From an uncultured Kiloniellaceae bacterium (GTDB lineage Bacteria > Pseudomonadota > Alphaproteobacteria > Kiloniellales > Kiloniellaceae), in the NCBI GenBank assembly GCA_947493695.1, contig CANLSF010000004.1:248001-312000 (forward strand): a stretch of 64,000 nucleotides of DNA, written 5' to 3'. Of the stretch, positions 55,401 to 63,734 are shown piece by piece (the stretch's first letter is position 1; each line of letters starts with the position of its first letter). Below the pieces are notes generated by a model. It was given only the letters and a program-made list of their open reading frames with translations. It was not told where the DNA came from and searched no databases. The position numbers and the translations under genes are program-made.

Positions 55401-55992
55401 AAAAGTCCAGGCGCAGCGGCTGTTCCGCTCCCGGCGGAAAGATATCGACGATACCGCCGCGAATGGCGAACTCGCCGGCTTCGCTCACGGTTTCGGTGCG
55501 GATGTAGCCATTTGACGTCAGGAACGTCAGCAGATCAGCGGTTTCAATTCTTGTCCCGGGCGCGATCTCTTTCAGTCTGCCCGCGAAGGCTGCCTGTGGC
55601 GGGACACGCTGCATCAGGGCATTGACGGTTGTAACGATGACGCGAACGGGCGCCTTGGCCTTCCCGGAGGTCTCCTCGTTGGAGACGATATCGGTCAGAA
55701 CATCGACCCGGCGCGCCAGAATATCGCGATGGGGGCTGACCCGGTCATAGGGCAGGCAGTCCCAGGCGGGGAAACTGCGGATACGGGCGTGAGGAGCGAA
55801 GAAAGCCAGCACGCTTTCCATTTTGGCCATACGGGTGTCGTCGCGCGCGACGAACACGATTGTGCTGTCGGGCTTCGCATCGCAGAGCTGCGCAACCGCG
55901 AGCGCGTCCACACCGTCCGGTGCATTGGCAATTTGGTGACGTACCGGGCTGTTCTGGCCAGCCGGATCAAGAATAGACTTTAAAAAACTCAA
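52477..55992 (-). CDS. mfd: Transcription-repair coupling factor Mfd
   Basis: A full-length 1171-residue Mfd, the ATP-driven translocase that removes RNA polymerase stalled at DNA damage and recruits UvrA. The UvrB-like N-terminal modules, the RNA-polymerase-interaction domain (VHVDHGIGRYEGLETIEVGG) and the RecG-like helicase motor (GDVGFGKTEVALRAAF; DEEQHFGVKQKERLK; TATPIPRTLQLAMSG) are in order. A C-terminal TRCF domain ends the protein. Its start overlaps the sdhE stop by 4 nt. mfd, sdhE and recG are neighbours in many alphaproteobacteria. Confidence 0.98.
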   Translation of the reverse strand: MSFLKSILDPAGQNSPVRHQIANAPDGVDALAVAQLCDAKPDSTIVFVARDDTRMAKMESVLAFFAPHARIRSFPAWDCLPYDRVSPHRDILARRVDVLTDIVSNEETSGKAKAPVRVIVTTVNALMQRVPPQAAFAGRLKEIAPGTRIETADLLTFLTSNGYIRTETVSEAGEFAIRGGIVDIFPPGAEQPLRLDFFGDEIESIRQFDPLTQLTTGKLEHASLKPVGEITLSPDAVERFRSGYRESFGAVSRDDPLYESISDGRIHPGMEHWLPLFHEELETLLDYLPDAIFLLDHQAAEARDARWEAIDDFYGARKTMASVRDAGGAPYKPLSPKGLYLSGAEWDDGLSKVRGGQFTPFALPDDMPGILDAEAKAGENFSEARAQDDVNVFDAVRKFIVQEQSEGRRIIVAAFSDGARDRLGNLLREHGQAGLTNAETWSDALALDAASVGLITLEIDHGFATPDFTLVTEQDILGERIGRQQKKRRRSENFLTEVSTLQAQDLVVHVDHGIGRYEGLETIEVGGAPHDCLKVIYHGGDKLFVPVENIEVLSRFGSEDNSVELDRLGGGGWQSRKARVKQRIKAIADELIKIAAARALRTADSLVPQEGIYDEFAARFPFPETEDQLRAIEDILEDLGSGKPMDRLVCGDVGFGKTEVALRAAFIAVMAGKQVAVVVPTTLLARQHYKTFAERFSGLPVRVVQLSRLVTAKDASDARAGLEKGTVEIVVGTHALLGKTVRFRDLGLLIVDEEQHFGVKQKERLKQIREDVHVLTLTATPIPRTLQLAMSGVKEMSLIATPPVDRLAVRTFVLPYDPVIIREAILREHYRGGQTFYVCPRLADIAELKERLAKLVPEVKVAVAHGQLAPSDLEAVMTAFYDHQYDVLLSTNIIESGLDIPSANTMIVHRADMFGLAQLYQIRGRIGRSKTRGYAYLTLPPGRLLSSAAEKRLNVMQTLDTLGAGFTLASHDMDIRGAGNLLGEEQSGHIREVGIELYQQMLEEAVAVAKSGGREDEQETAKGWTPQINIGTSVLIPERYVTDLNVRLGLYRRLSELVSRTEIEGFAAELIDRFGDLPEEVENLLDIMTIKQLCRDAGVIKVDAGPKGAVVAFHNDQFANPAKLIGYIQSQAGIVNLRPDHKLVFKRAWTDAKARVKGVRMMLSSLVKMTR

Positions 55993-56261
55993 GGTACTTC
56001 AGGCGTGTATCGAAAATTCAGGAGAAGTTCGGTGACATCGTTCAACAGCTCTTCGGGCGGTTGCGACTCACCAGTGAACCACTGATAGAGCACCGGATCG
56101 GGTTGATCCAGAATAACTTCGTAGCGGTCGAGTTGCGCCTTATCCATCCCGTCGAGATGCTGGTTTGCAAAGTTTCCCAGAATCAGGTCGGTTTCCTTTG
56201 TGCCGCGATGCCAGCTTCTGAATTTCAACTGTTTGCGGCGTTTTTCCAGATCTTCAGTCAT
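55989..56261 (-). CDS. sdhE: FAD assembly factor SdhE
   Basis: A 90-residue SdhE/Sdh5 protein that helps attach FAD covalently to the succinate dehydrogenase flavoprotein. The conserved RGxxE motif appears as WHRGTKETDLILGNFA, followed by the usual YEVILDQPDPVLYQWFTGES. The ATGA overlap at 55989-55992 couples it to mfd. The sdh operon itself is not in the window. Confidence 0.95.
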   Translation of the reverse strand: MTEDLEKRRKQLKFRSWHRGTKETDLILGNFANQHLDGMDKAQLDRYEVILDQPDPVLYQWFTGESQPPEELLNDVTELLLNFRYTPEVP

Positions 56262-56403
56262 TGGGTCACCGATCTTTGCAGTTGGTTGCTAAGGTGTTCC
56301 TGCCGATCCAGGGGCCCGTGGTTGGTCTCGGCGGTACAGGAGTGGAAACTGTGCGCTGAGAGCGCTGCATTCAAGCTCTGTCGTCAGTGGCAGATTGTGA
56401 CGG

Positions 56404-57459
56404 CTACTTGTAGCGTTTGACTGCCGCTTCGATCTCCTGAAGCAAGGCGGTTCCGATGTCGCCGCCATCACCGACAATCTTGTTCTTGAATACCGTCCGG
56501 ATCGTATCGATATGCGCGCCGATCAGCTTGATCCGGTCCTTGGTCGGTGGATGGCCGGTCGGCTTGGTGGCCTTGTAGAGCGACTTACCCACATCGGTGA
56601 CCAGTGGATAGTCGAAGATACCGCCCTGCCCGCGAAGTTCGTGCGCGACCTCATTGATTTTGGCCAGATGAAGCTCCTGGTCTTTACCACCCTTGATCAG
56701 AGCTTCCTGAGCCGTGCTGATCGCGGTCACGTAACGCTCCATCCAATCGCCGTAATCGCCGACAAGCGACTGAATGCGGCGCTCAGCGGCTTGAATGAGT
56801 GCCGGGTCGAACGCTACGGGGATGTTGCGTGCATCCGGTCCAAGTTTGTCACGCAGACGGTCGTTCAGATTGAAGTGTATCGCACGGACATCATCGCGCA
56901 GGGTTCTCTCCGAAGAAGGTCCCCGGATAAACTGGATTTGTTCCTTCTTGGTAATCCTTCGCTCTTCGGCGACCGCTGTGGACGCACGCCGACGGTCCGG
57001 TCCGAAGTATCCCTCCGCCAACACAAAATGACGGGGTGAATTCACCAGCATCAGAAGGCGTTCGGCGATGGTCTTGGATGCAAAGGGTTTGGCCAGGAAT
57101 TCTGTGACGCCCCCATCGCGCGCGGCCTCCACGACTTCCCGGTCGGCGGCTCCGGAAACCATAATAAAGGGAACGAAGCGATCCGGGACGTTGGGGCCGG
57201 TTCGAAGCCAGCGCAGGAACAGGCGTCCGTCGACCTGAGGCATTACGCAGTCGGAGATGATCAGATCGACGGTGCCGATTCCAGCGCCGATCGGGTCTTC
57301 AAGGCTCATCTTCAGGCGTTCAATTGCCGCCGCGCCGTCGATGTCGGCGACCACCTTGCCGACACCCAGCGTTTTCAGAACCGAAGTCAGCAGTTCCCGA
57401 ATAAAGCGATTGTCGTCGACAACCAGAACCGTCAAACGATCCCAACGAAGATCTTGCAT
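56404..57459 (-). CDS. Response regulator with Hpt-like C-terminal region
   Basis: A 351-residue two-component protein. Residues 8-135 are a receiver domain with the acidic pair D15-D16, the phosphoacceptor D70 in LIISDCVMPQVDG and the switch Lys124 in FLAKPF. The C-terminal region is helical and contains INEVAHELRGQGG (His273), similar to the H-x-L-K-G histidine of Hpt domains. If real, the protein combines both halves of a phosphorelay. There is no DNA-binding or catalytic output. No kinase gene is adjacent; the gene diverges from recG. Confidence 0.86.
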   Translation of the reverse strand: MQDLRWDRLTVLVVDDNRFIRELLTSVLKTLGVGKVVADIDGAAAIERLKMSLEDPIGAGIGTVDLIISDCVMPQVDGRLFLRWLRTGPNVPDRFVPFIMVSGAADREVVEAARDGGVTEFLAKPFASKTIAERLLMLVNSPRHFVLAEGYFGPDRRRASTAVAEERRITKKEQIQFIRGPSSERTLRDDVRAIHFNLNDRLRDKLGPDARNIPVAFDPALIQAAERRIQSLVGDYGDWMERYVTAISTAQEALIKGGKDQELHLAKINEVAHELRGQGGIFDYPLVTDVGKSLYKATKPTGHPPTKDRIKLIGAHIDTIRTVFKNKIVGDGGDIGTALLQEIEAAVKRYK

Positions 57460-57643
57460 AACTCACCACATGTCTTACGCCGCCCGAAAACGCCGGGCGG
57501 TGATCTCGCGCAAAATGTCTTGTCATTGACAGGCTGCCCGTGACCGGGCCGTATTTTCCTATACGATGACGATTATATGATAGCTCCGATTCCGCGATAG
57601 GTGCAGTCTCTGAACTTCGTACCCTTTTCAGGCTTACAGACAG

Positions 57644-59737
57644 TTGCGACCCGAGATCCTATTTCCCCTCTTTGCTCCGATTACCAGTATTTCAGGCATC
57701 GGTCCACGTTTCGCTGCGCTTTTCGAGCGTCTGGTCGGCGCGCATGTCCTCGATCTCTGTTGGCATTTACCCAATGGGTTGATTGACCGGCGCTACAGCC
57801 CCCGTATTGCGGAAGCTCAACCCGGCCGAATTGCGACAATTTCAGGCCGTGTTCTCCGGCATCACCCGGCGCCTGCGCGGGGCCGTCCTTATAGGGTTGT
57901 TCTGGCAGACGATACCGGTGAGCTGCAGTTGGTGTTCTTTCATGCCCGTGCCGATTACCTGGAGAAGATGCTTCCAGAGGGCGAAACCCGTGTGGTCAGC
58001 GGAAAGCTGGAAGTCTTCGGCGGCGGTCTGCAGATGTCTCATCCGGATCATATCGTGCCCGAATCGGAGCGCACGGAGATCCAGACCGTTCAGCCGGTGT
58101 ATCCGCTGACCGCAGGACTGCCTCAGAAGGTGGTGGCGAAAGCTGTCACCAAGGCGGTGGAGGCTGCCCTTACCCATACAGCCGTTTTCCCCGAGTGGCT
58201 GGATCCGGCCTTCCAGCGTCAGCGTTCCTGGCCGTCGTGGGATGAAGCCCTGCGCGATGTTCACAAGCCCGAGGAGGCGCAGGACCTGGAGCCGACAAGG
58301 CCCGTCCGCAGCCGCCTGGCCTATGACGAGTTACTGGCCAATCAATTGGCGCTGGCGCTCATCCGGCGCAATCAAACCCGGCACAAGGGACGCCGGATCG
58401 AAGGCAATTCAAGTCTTCGGAACAAAGTGCTTCAGGCCCTGCCCTTCTCTCTGACCGGTTCCCAGCAACTGGTACTGAGCGAGATCGATAGTGATATGGC
58501 GAGCGACTCGCGCATGCTCAGGCTGGTCCAAGGCGACGTCGGCAGCGGTAAAACGGTGGTCGCTCTGCTGGCCATGATGGCGGCGGTCGAGTCGGGTGCC
58601 CAGGCTGCGATTATGGCGCCGACAGAGATCCTTGCGCGACAGCACCACAAGACCATCGAACCTTTGGCGCACGCAGCAGGAGTTGCGGTCGAGCTTTTGA
58701 CCGGTCGCGACAAGGGCAAAGGGCGTGCCGCGGTACTGGAGCGGATTGCATCCGGCGAGTCGGCGATTGTTATCGGTACGCATGCCCTGTTCCAACAGGA
58801 TGTGGCGTTCCGGGATCTGGCGCTGGCGGTGATCGACGAGCAACACCGTTTCGGCGTGCACCAGCGCCTGACCCTCGCGGAAAAAGGCCGGGGTGTGGAC
58901 ATGCTGGTGATGACCGCAACTCCGATACCGCGCACGCTGATGCTGACCGCCTACGGCGACATGGATGTCTCAAAGATCACCGAGAAACCCGCAGGTCGCC
59001 AGCCAATTGACACCCGGACCCTGCCGACCGACCGTCTGCCGGAGGTCGTTGATGGAATCGGGCGGGCGCTGAACAGCGGCACACGCGTTTATTGGGTCTG
59101 CCCGCTGGTGGAGGACTCTGAGGTCAGCGATCTGGCTGCCGCCGAAGAACGGCACCGGGAACTCCAGATGCACTTTGGGAACAGGGTCGGTCTGGTTCAC
59201 GGTAAGATGAAGCCGAAAGAGAAAGATGCCGCGATGGCGGCCTTCATCTCAGGTGAGGTCTCGCTGCTGGTCGCGACAACCGTCATCGAGGTCGGTGTCG
59301 ATGTCCCTGAAGCTTCGATCATGGTGATCGAACATGCGGAACGCTTCGGGTTGGCCCAACTGCATCAGCTGCGGGGGCGGATTGGCCGCGGTTCCACGAA
59401 ATCGAGTTGTCTGCTGCTTTACCAGGGACCTCTTGGGGAAATTTCCCGCGCGCGCCTGAATATTATGCGCGAGACCGACGACGGCTTCCGCATTGCCGAG
59501 GAAGATCTGCGCCTGCGCGGTGCTGGGGAACTGCTCGGCACCCGTCAGAGCGGCTTTCCTGAGTTCCGTCTCGCCGACCTTGAGGTACATGGCGATCTGC
59601 TGGCGGTTGCCCGGGACGATGCACAATTGATTTTGAACAAAGATCCGGACCTCGACACAGAGCGCGGAAAGGCCCTCAGGATCCTGCTTTACCTTTTCGA
59701 GCGCGACGCGGCGGTCAAGTATCTGAGGTCCGGCTGA
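57644..59737 (+). CDS. recG: ATP-dependent DNA helicase RecG
   Basis: A 697-residue helicase that remodels stalled replication forks and Holliday junctions. The N-terminal wedge (OB-fold) region has GIGPRFAALFERLVG; the motor motifs are VQGDVGSGKTVVALL, VIDEQHRFGVHQRL, MTATPIPRTLMLTAYG and the C-terminal RGRIGRGSTKSSCLLLY, with TRQSG in the TRG region. The start appears to be TTG 57644 (MRPEILFPLF); there is no good ribosome binding site, and other starts would remove conserved wedge residues. It diverges from the response regulator gene. Confidence 0.97.
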   Translation: MRPEILFPLFAPITSISGIGPRFAALFERLVGAHVLDLCWHLPNGLIDRRYSPRIAEAQPGRIATISGRVLRHHPAPARGRPYRVVLADDTGELQLVFFHARADYLEKMLPEGETRVVSGKLEVFGGGLQMSHPDHIVPESERTEIQTVQPVYPLTAGLPQKVVAKAVTKAVEAALTHTAVFPEWLDPAFQRQRSWPSWDEALRDVHKPEEAQDLEPTRPVRSRLAYDELLANQLALALIRRNQTRHKGRRIEGNSSLRNKVLQALPFSLTGSQQLVLSEIDSDMASDSRMLRLVQGDVGSGKTVVALLAMMAAVESGAQAAIMAPTEILARQHHKTIEPLAHAAGVAVELLTGRDKGKGRAAVLERIASGESAIVIGTHALFQQDVAFRDLALAVIDEQHRFGVHQRLTLAEKGRGVDMLVMTATPIPRTLMLTAYGDMDVSKITEKPAGRQPIDTRTLPTDRLPEVVDGIGRALNSGTRVYWVCPLVEDSEVSDLAAAEERHRELQMHFGNRVGLVHGKMKPKEKDAAMAAFISGEVSLLVATTVIEVGVDVPEASIMVIEHAERFGLAQLHQLRGRIGRGSTKSSCLLLYQGPLGEISRARLNIMRETDDGFRIAEEDLRLRGAGELLGTRQSGFPEFRLADLEVHGDLLAVARDDAQLILNKDPDLDTERGKALRILLYLFERDAAVKYLRSG

Positions 59738-59762
59738 GAGCCCGAAGCCACAAATCCCAGCC

Positions 59763-61247
59763 TTAACCTGCCTTGGCGACGGGCTCGATGCCCTGAGGTG
59801 GCTGTCCGGGGTCGTCGGGGTCAGAGCTTTCCGGCGGTGCGTCAGCGCTTTTCCTGCGATCCGGGGGCGTTACGATCCCGCCGGAAACCACCATCTTGAT
59901 CCCCTCCTCAATCGTCATGCTGAGCGTACGGGTTTCTTTGCGGGGCACGAACAGCAGGAAGCCGGAGGTCGGGTTCGGCGTGGTCGGCAGGAAGATGTTC
60001 ACCGCATCTTCAGGACCGGCTTCGGTGATCCGGTAGTTGGCACCACCTGTCATGAAGCCGATCGCCCAGCTGTCCTTACGAGGATATTGCACCAGGACGA
60101 CATCGCGAAAGGCGTTTGACTGTTGTTGAAAGACGGCTTCGAAGATCTGTTTAAGTGCGCCGTAAACACCACGGATGACCGGCATACGGTCCAGCAGGCT
60201 TTCGCCGAAGCGCAAGATGCTCCGCCCCACCAGACCAGCGGTGAAAAATCCGATAAGGGTCAGAACCAGGACCATCACAATGACGCCGAGCCCGGGGATG
60301 CCAAACGGCAGATAGGTCTCAGGATTCCATTTGGCGGGAATAAGCGGCGTGACCCGGTCGTCGATGAAGGTCACGATCTCCCAGGCAAGCCAGCAGGTTA
60401 TCCCAATTGGGGCCGTGATCAGGATGCCGGTGAAGAAGTGATTTCTAAGACGGCCGATGAAGCCCAACTGATGCGAGCTGTGGGACTCGGGTTCGACAGC
60501 TTTCTTCTTACCGCTCCCATTGCCGTTGCCGTTACTGCGCTCCAGCGCGCGTCCATCTGCCGTGCCGTTCTCCGGCGGTGTGACGATGCCGCTTGAGATG
60601 ACCAGCTTGATGCCTTCCTCGACCGTCAGGTCCAGATGGTGGATATCGCGTTCCGGAATGAAAAGCAGGAAACCGGTTGTGGGGTTGGGCGTTGCGGGCA
60701 CGAACACATTGACCACGGTTTCGCTGGTGAGCTCCTGCACCTCTCCTTCGGTCTGGCCGGTGATGAAGCCGATGGCCCAGGTGCCCCGGTTCGGGTACTC
60801 GACCAATACCACCTCCCGAAAGGCGGTCGATTTCTGCGACAGCACCGTTTCAAAGACCTGGCGGGTCCAGCTGTAGACACTCCGGACGATGGGAAGCTGC
60901 GATATCGCGCTTTCGCTGACGCGTGTGATCAGGCGCCCCAGATAACCCTTGGTGACAGCGCCGACCGCCGTCAGGACAATCAGCACGACGACCAGTCCCA
61001 GACCAGGCAGGGCAAACGGCAGATAGCTCTCGGGATTCCATTTGACCGGAATGTAAGGGCGAACCGTGTTGTCGACGAAGGAAATGAACTTCCATGCGAG
61101 CCAGAAGGTAATGCCCACAGGCGCTGCAACCAGCAAACCGGCAAGAAAGTAGTTTCTCAGGCGCCCGGCAAAACTCAATGCGTGGACCGGCCTGTGCTTA
61201 CCTGCTTCGGCTTTGGTAGCGGCCTTGCGATCCTTCTTGATCGTCAT
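59763..61247 (-). CDS. Tandem DUF502 membrane protein (fused duplicate)
   Basis: A 494-residue protein made of two complete DUF502 domains in one chain: first copy about residues 26-228, a linker rich in Gly/Asn/Lys (GNGNGSGKKK) at about 229-265, second copy about 266-465, and a Pro-rich acidic tail. Both copies show RLRN-F-G, an APVGIT-WLAW helix, WNPE-YLPF, LPI/MPV-R-VY and the P-TPNPT-GFLLF-P segment. DUF502 proteins are normally about 200-230 residues with two helices. The start is set at ATG 61247 (MTIKKDRK). Function of DUF502 is unknown. The neighbouring recG gene converges, 25 nt apart. Confidence 0.9.
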   Translation of the reverse strand: MTIKKDRKAATKAEAGKHRPVHALSFAGRLRNYFLAGLLVAAPVGITFWLAWKFISFVDNTVRPYIPVKWNPESYLPFALPGLGLVVVLIVLTAVGAVTKGYLGRLITRVSESAISQLPIVRSVYSWTRQVFETVLSQKSTAFREVVLVEYPNRGTWAIGFITGQTEGEVQELTSETVVNVFVPATPNPTTGFLLFIPERDIHHLDLTVEEGIKLVISSGIVTPPENGTADGRALERSNGNGNGSGKKKAVEPESHSSHQLGFIGRLRNHFFTGILITAPIGITCWLAWEIVTFIDDRVTPLIPAKWNPETYLPFGIPGLGVIVMVLVLTLIGFFTAGLVGRSILRFGESLLDRMPVIRGVYGALKQIFEAVFQQQSNAFRDVVLVQYPRKDSWAIGFMTGGANYRITEAGPEDAVNIFLPTTPNPTSGFLLFVPRKETRTLSMTIEEGIKMVVSGGIVTPPDRRKSADAPPESSDPDDPGQPPQGIEPVAKAG

Positions 61248-61618
61248 CCCTGTCTTGTCCCTGTTACCGGTGCGATCCGTAAAACCGCAGAAAGTTGGCT
61301 TTGAGCAAACGTCCAATCACGGGTTGCGTGTCATATGGGCATCCGCCAGAGGCTCTGCCAGTAAGAAAAACAACAAGATTTTGGCCGTTATTTCGCAAAA
61401 GTCTCGCCCAGTAACCTGCCTGAACGCCTGCCTCCAAACCCCATACCCTATTGGACTAGGCGCTGATGAGCCAGCGCCAGCTTGAAGCAAAGCGAATATT
61501 TGCCCGCATAGCATTTATTGACGGCATTAAAGGACTGAATTTCGGCATTTTGGAGGCCGACATTCATCCTGGAGAAGATTGGGTATTTTCCGGGAGTTCC
61601 GATATTTATCGGGTCAGG
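61248..61618. other. Intergenic region between DUF502 gene and tRNA-Leu
   Basis: About 370 nt, presumably with the promoter of the DUF502 gene and the 3' trailer of the tRNA transcript. Open frames here are tRNA- and codon-bias shadows. Nothing else was recognised. Confidence 0.45.
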
Positions 61619-61705
61619 TGGTGCGGATGAGAGGACTTGAACCTCCACTCCCTTTCGGGAACATGCACCTGAAGCATGCGCGTCTACCAATTCCGCCACA
61701 TCCGC
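61619..61705 (-). tRNA. tRNA-Leu (anticodon CAG)
   Basis: A complete 87-nt leucine tRNA on the minus strand: acceptor GCGGATG/CATCCGC, anticodon arm CATGC-TTCAGGT-GCATG giving anticodon CAG, a variable arm (TTCCCGAAAGGGA), the T arm with GTTCAAGTC, and encoded CCA. Confidence 0.95.
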
Positions 61706-61783
61706 ATCAGTTGTCCAGGAGGACTAAATTACCTCCTAAACCATCTCGTGACTTCCATACCGCTCGGCTCAAACTTCCGAACT

Positions 61784-61870
61784 TGGTGCGGCTGAGAGGA
61801 CTTGAACCTCCACCCCGTTTCCAGGACAACGACCTCAACGTTGCGCGTCTACCGATTCCGCCACAGCCGC
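61784..61870 (-). tRNA. tRNA-Leu (anticodon GAG)
   Basis: A complete 87-nt leucine tRNA on the minus strand, 78 nt upstream of the first. Acceptor GCGGCTG/CAGCCGC, anticodon arm CAACG-TTGAGGT-CGTTG giving anticodon GAG, and encoded CCA. The two probably form one transcript. Confidence 0.95.
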
Positions 61871-62189
61871 ATGCATGGAACGAGCCAATGGCCCGTCGTC
61901 ACGGAGCGGGATTTATAACCTTCTAATCCGAAAGGGCAACGGAAATTTACGTTGAATTGAATTTATTCTCTTTTGCCCGGTTTCCTCAGCGTTCCTGAGG
62001 CTCTGAAATCTCCCCTCGCCGACCTCAGAAGCCAGATGGCGCTGGATATGCTAAACAATTGTCAAAATTACCATTCGATTCGCGGATCGATCACACACTT
62101 GATCGCGGAGTCGGTTGCCTGGGTCGCACGACGCCATGGTTGTAGGATTGCGCCTACTTTCGTGAGAAATCTATGTCTACACTATACGG
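61871..62189. other. Intergenic region
   Basis: About 320 nt upstream of the divergent tRNA-Leu and DksA/TraR genes. Promoters for both should lie here; no gene or repeat was seen. Confidence 0.4.
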
Positions 62190-62585
62190 ATGGCCAGCTT
62201 TACTGCTAACCTGCGAGTTCTTGTGACCGATCGAACTGAAATCGACATTCCTGCCATGACCAAGCGACTGCACGATCGCCGTGCTGAGCTTCAGGGGCTG
62301 ACAGCCAGCAGTGAAGATCAGCGACGGCCCGTTGAACTCGACCAGACACGTGTTGGTCGCCTGTCACGCATGGATGCTCTGCAGGTTCAGGCCATGTCGA
62401 TTGAAACAGAACGCCGCCGTTCCATTGAGCTGAACCGTATCGAAGCCGCCCTGGAGCGGATCGCCGTCGGCGACTATGGCTATTGCATGCTGTGCGGTGA
62501 CGATATTGCGGTGAAGCGACTTGAGTTCGATCCTACCGCAACAACCTGCATCTCCTGTGCCCGCGAAACCGAGCAGAAGCATTAG
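62190..62585 (+). CDS. TraR/DksA-type C4 zinc-finger protein
   Basis: A DksA/TraR-family protein of up to 131 residues. A helical region (about 23-90, MTKRLHDRRAELQGLTASSE onward) leads to a four-Cys zinc finger: C99-x2-C102 and C120-x2-C123 (YCMLCGD and TTCISCA). Such proteins bind in the RNA polymerase secondary channel, often with ppGpp. This one is shorter than DksA itself. The start is uncertain: ATG 62190 has no ribosome binding site, and GTG 62223 or ATG 62256 are possible. It converges with the DUF3126 gene. Confidence 0.88.
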   Translation: MASFTANLRVLVTDRTEIDIPAMTKRLHDRRAELQGLTASSEDQRRPVELDQTRVGRLSRMDALQVQAMSIETERRRSIELNRIEAALERIAVGDYGYCMLCGDDIAVKRLEFDPTATTCISCARETEQKH

Positions 62586-62707
62586 ACCGGATCGTGTAGG
62601 TGGAGCAGTTTCATAAGCTCTGCAGACCGACTTTGCCGATTCTATCTGAACTTGATCTGCTCTCGTGTGCTGGCCTTATCAACAGCCAGCCTGCTTGCGA
62701 TCGAAGC

Positions 62708-62729
62708 CGCCCCCTTAGAGTCGGGGGCG
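62708..62729. terminator. G+C-rich hairpin between convergent genes
   Basis: CGCCCCC and GGGGGCG form a perfect 7-bp stem around an 8-nt loop between the convergent DksA/TraR and DUF3126 genes. There is no T-run, so function as a terminator is uncertain. Confidence 0.4.
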
Positions 62730-62755
62730 TATCGCGGAGTTCCAGGTGCGGGAGA

Positions 62756-62974
62756 TCAGTTGGCTGGCGGCAGGTCAATATCGAGGATGGCCATATTGAA
62801 GGCGTAAGATGTTTCGCCTTCGTCTTCATCTTTGTAAATCACACCGATGAATTCGCCGCCGATGCTGACCTCAATCGAATCACTTTTTCTTGTCTTCATG
62901 TCCAAGGTGATCCGGTCAGTATTGAATTTTTCGCGCAGATAGCTCTGGATGCGCAGGATTTCTGATGTCTCCAC
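62756..62974 (-). CDS. DUF3126 family protein
   Basis: A 72-residue protein matching DUF3126, a small family largely confined to alphaproteobacteria: ILRIQSYLREKFNTDRITLD, then DSIEVSIGGEFIGVIYKDED and ETSYAFNMAILDIDLP. It is soluble and acidic, with a helix followed by four strands. No function is known. It stands alone, convergent with the DksA/TraR gene. Confidence 0.9.
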   Translation of the reverse strand: METSEILRIQSYLREKFNTDRITLDMKTRKSDSIEVSIGGEFIGVIYKDEDEGETSYAFNMAILDIDLPPAN

Positions 62975-63326
62975 GATGGACTCCGTTCACCTAGGTTTTC
63001 CGCGGTCCCCATCTGCCAGTCCCCGGGCGATGGGCTTAAGACACTGCGGATTGTTAATATATTGATCGTTTCAGCGGTATTTCAAACAGACGCAAGCCTG
63101 TTACCGACGAATTGACGCTCGTTCCGCTAAGGGTTAGCAGGCGGCGTCGGGGCACTGCAATGGTCAATTTTTGTCATTTATTCAGGTAGGTATACACTGT
63201 AGGAGTTTTTGAATTTTTGTAATAAATAAAAATTTATTCAAATTATTATCAAATTGTTTAAGTAAAAATACAGTAAATTTCCAATAATTTCTTGACTTAT
63301 TCGAGTACCAACAGTATATCAGTGTT
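62975..63326. other. A+T-rich intergenic region
   Basis: About 350 nt; from 63170 onward it is extremely A+T-rich, ending in a strong promoter for the small gene at 63327. Frames within it are not protein-like. Confidence 0.5.
63292..63320 (+). promoter_or_regulatory. Sigma-70-type promoter, possibly for a leaderless mRNA
   Basis: TTGACT (63292-63297) and TATATC (63315-63320) are separated by exactly 17 nt. The ATG of the next gene begins 7 nt after the -10 element, where transcription would start, so the mRNA may have no 5' leader. No ribosome binding site precedes that ATG. Confidence 0.6.
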
Positions 63327-63545
63327 ATGATTATCCAAAGTTCCATAACGCCTGCAGCAGTGCGCGATGGCGATACTTCTGCGGCTCCATCCCTGGTCGC
63401 CAACCAGCCGAGGATATCTCAATCAACAGCGCCGGAAACGACGCGGCCTGTAGAGGCCAGCGATCGAGCGGAAATCGTCCGTAATGACGATTCTGCACCG
63501 AGCGAAGCGTCCGGCCGCGGCAGTTTGGTTGATGTTTCGGTCTAA
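63327..63545 (+). CDS. Small hypothetical protein
   Basis: A 72-residue, hydrophilic and probably disordered protein: MIIQSSITPAAVRDGDTSAA, then SLVANQPRISQSTAPETTRP, ending RGSLVDVSV. There is no signal peptide or helix-rich segment. The strong promoter placed directly before its ATG supports it being real, but the composition alone would not. No family is recognised. Confidence 0.55.
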   Translation: MIIQSSITPAAVRDGDTSAAPSLVANQPRISQSTAPETTRPVEASDRAEIVRNDDSAPSEASGRGSLVDVSV

Positions 63546-63734
63546 GACGACCTAAGTACCGACTTCAACCTGCCAGTACGCAGCAACCCGGGTTCTAGCG
63601 TCAATGACCACCTCTTGTGGCCGTTGGCGTTAGCGCCTGTTCTGCGTTTCCTCCCTTGCTGGCAACTTTCGGAAACCTGACAGGCCGGGCGAAAAAGCAT
63701 TCACAAGCCTGATAGCGGGCAGTATTGATGTGCT

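Noticed and set aside
61448-61926. Frames reading MAELVDAHASGACSRKG (minus) and MRGLEPPLPFGNM (plus)
   Set aside because: Both are classic false proteins from translating the two tRNA-Leu genes.
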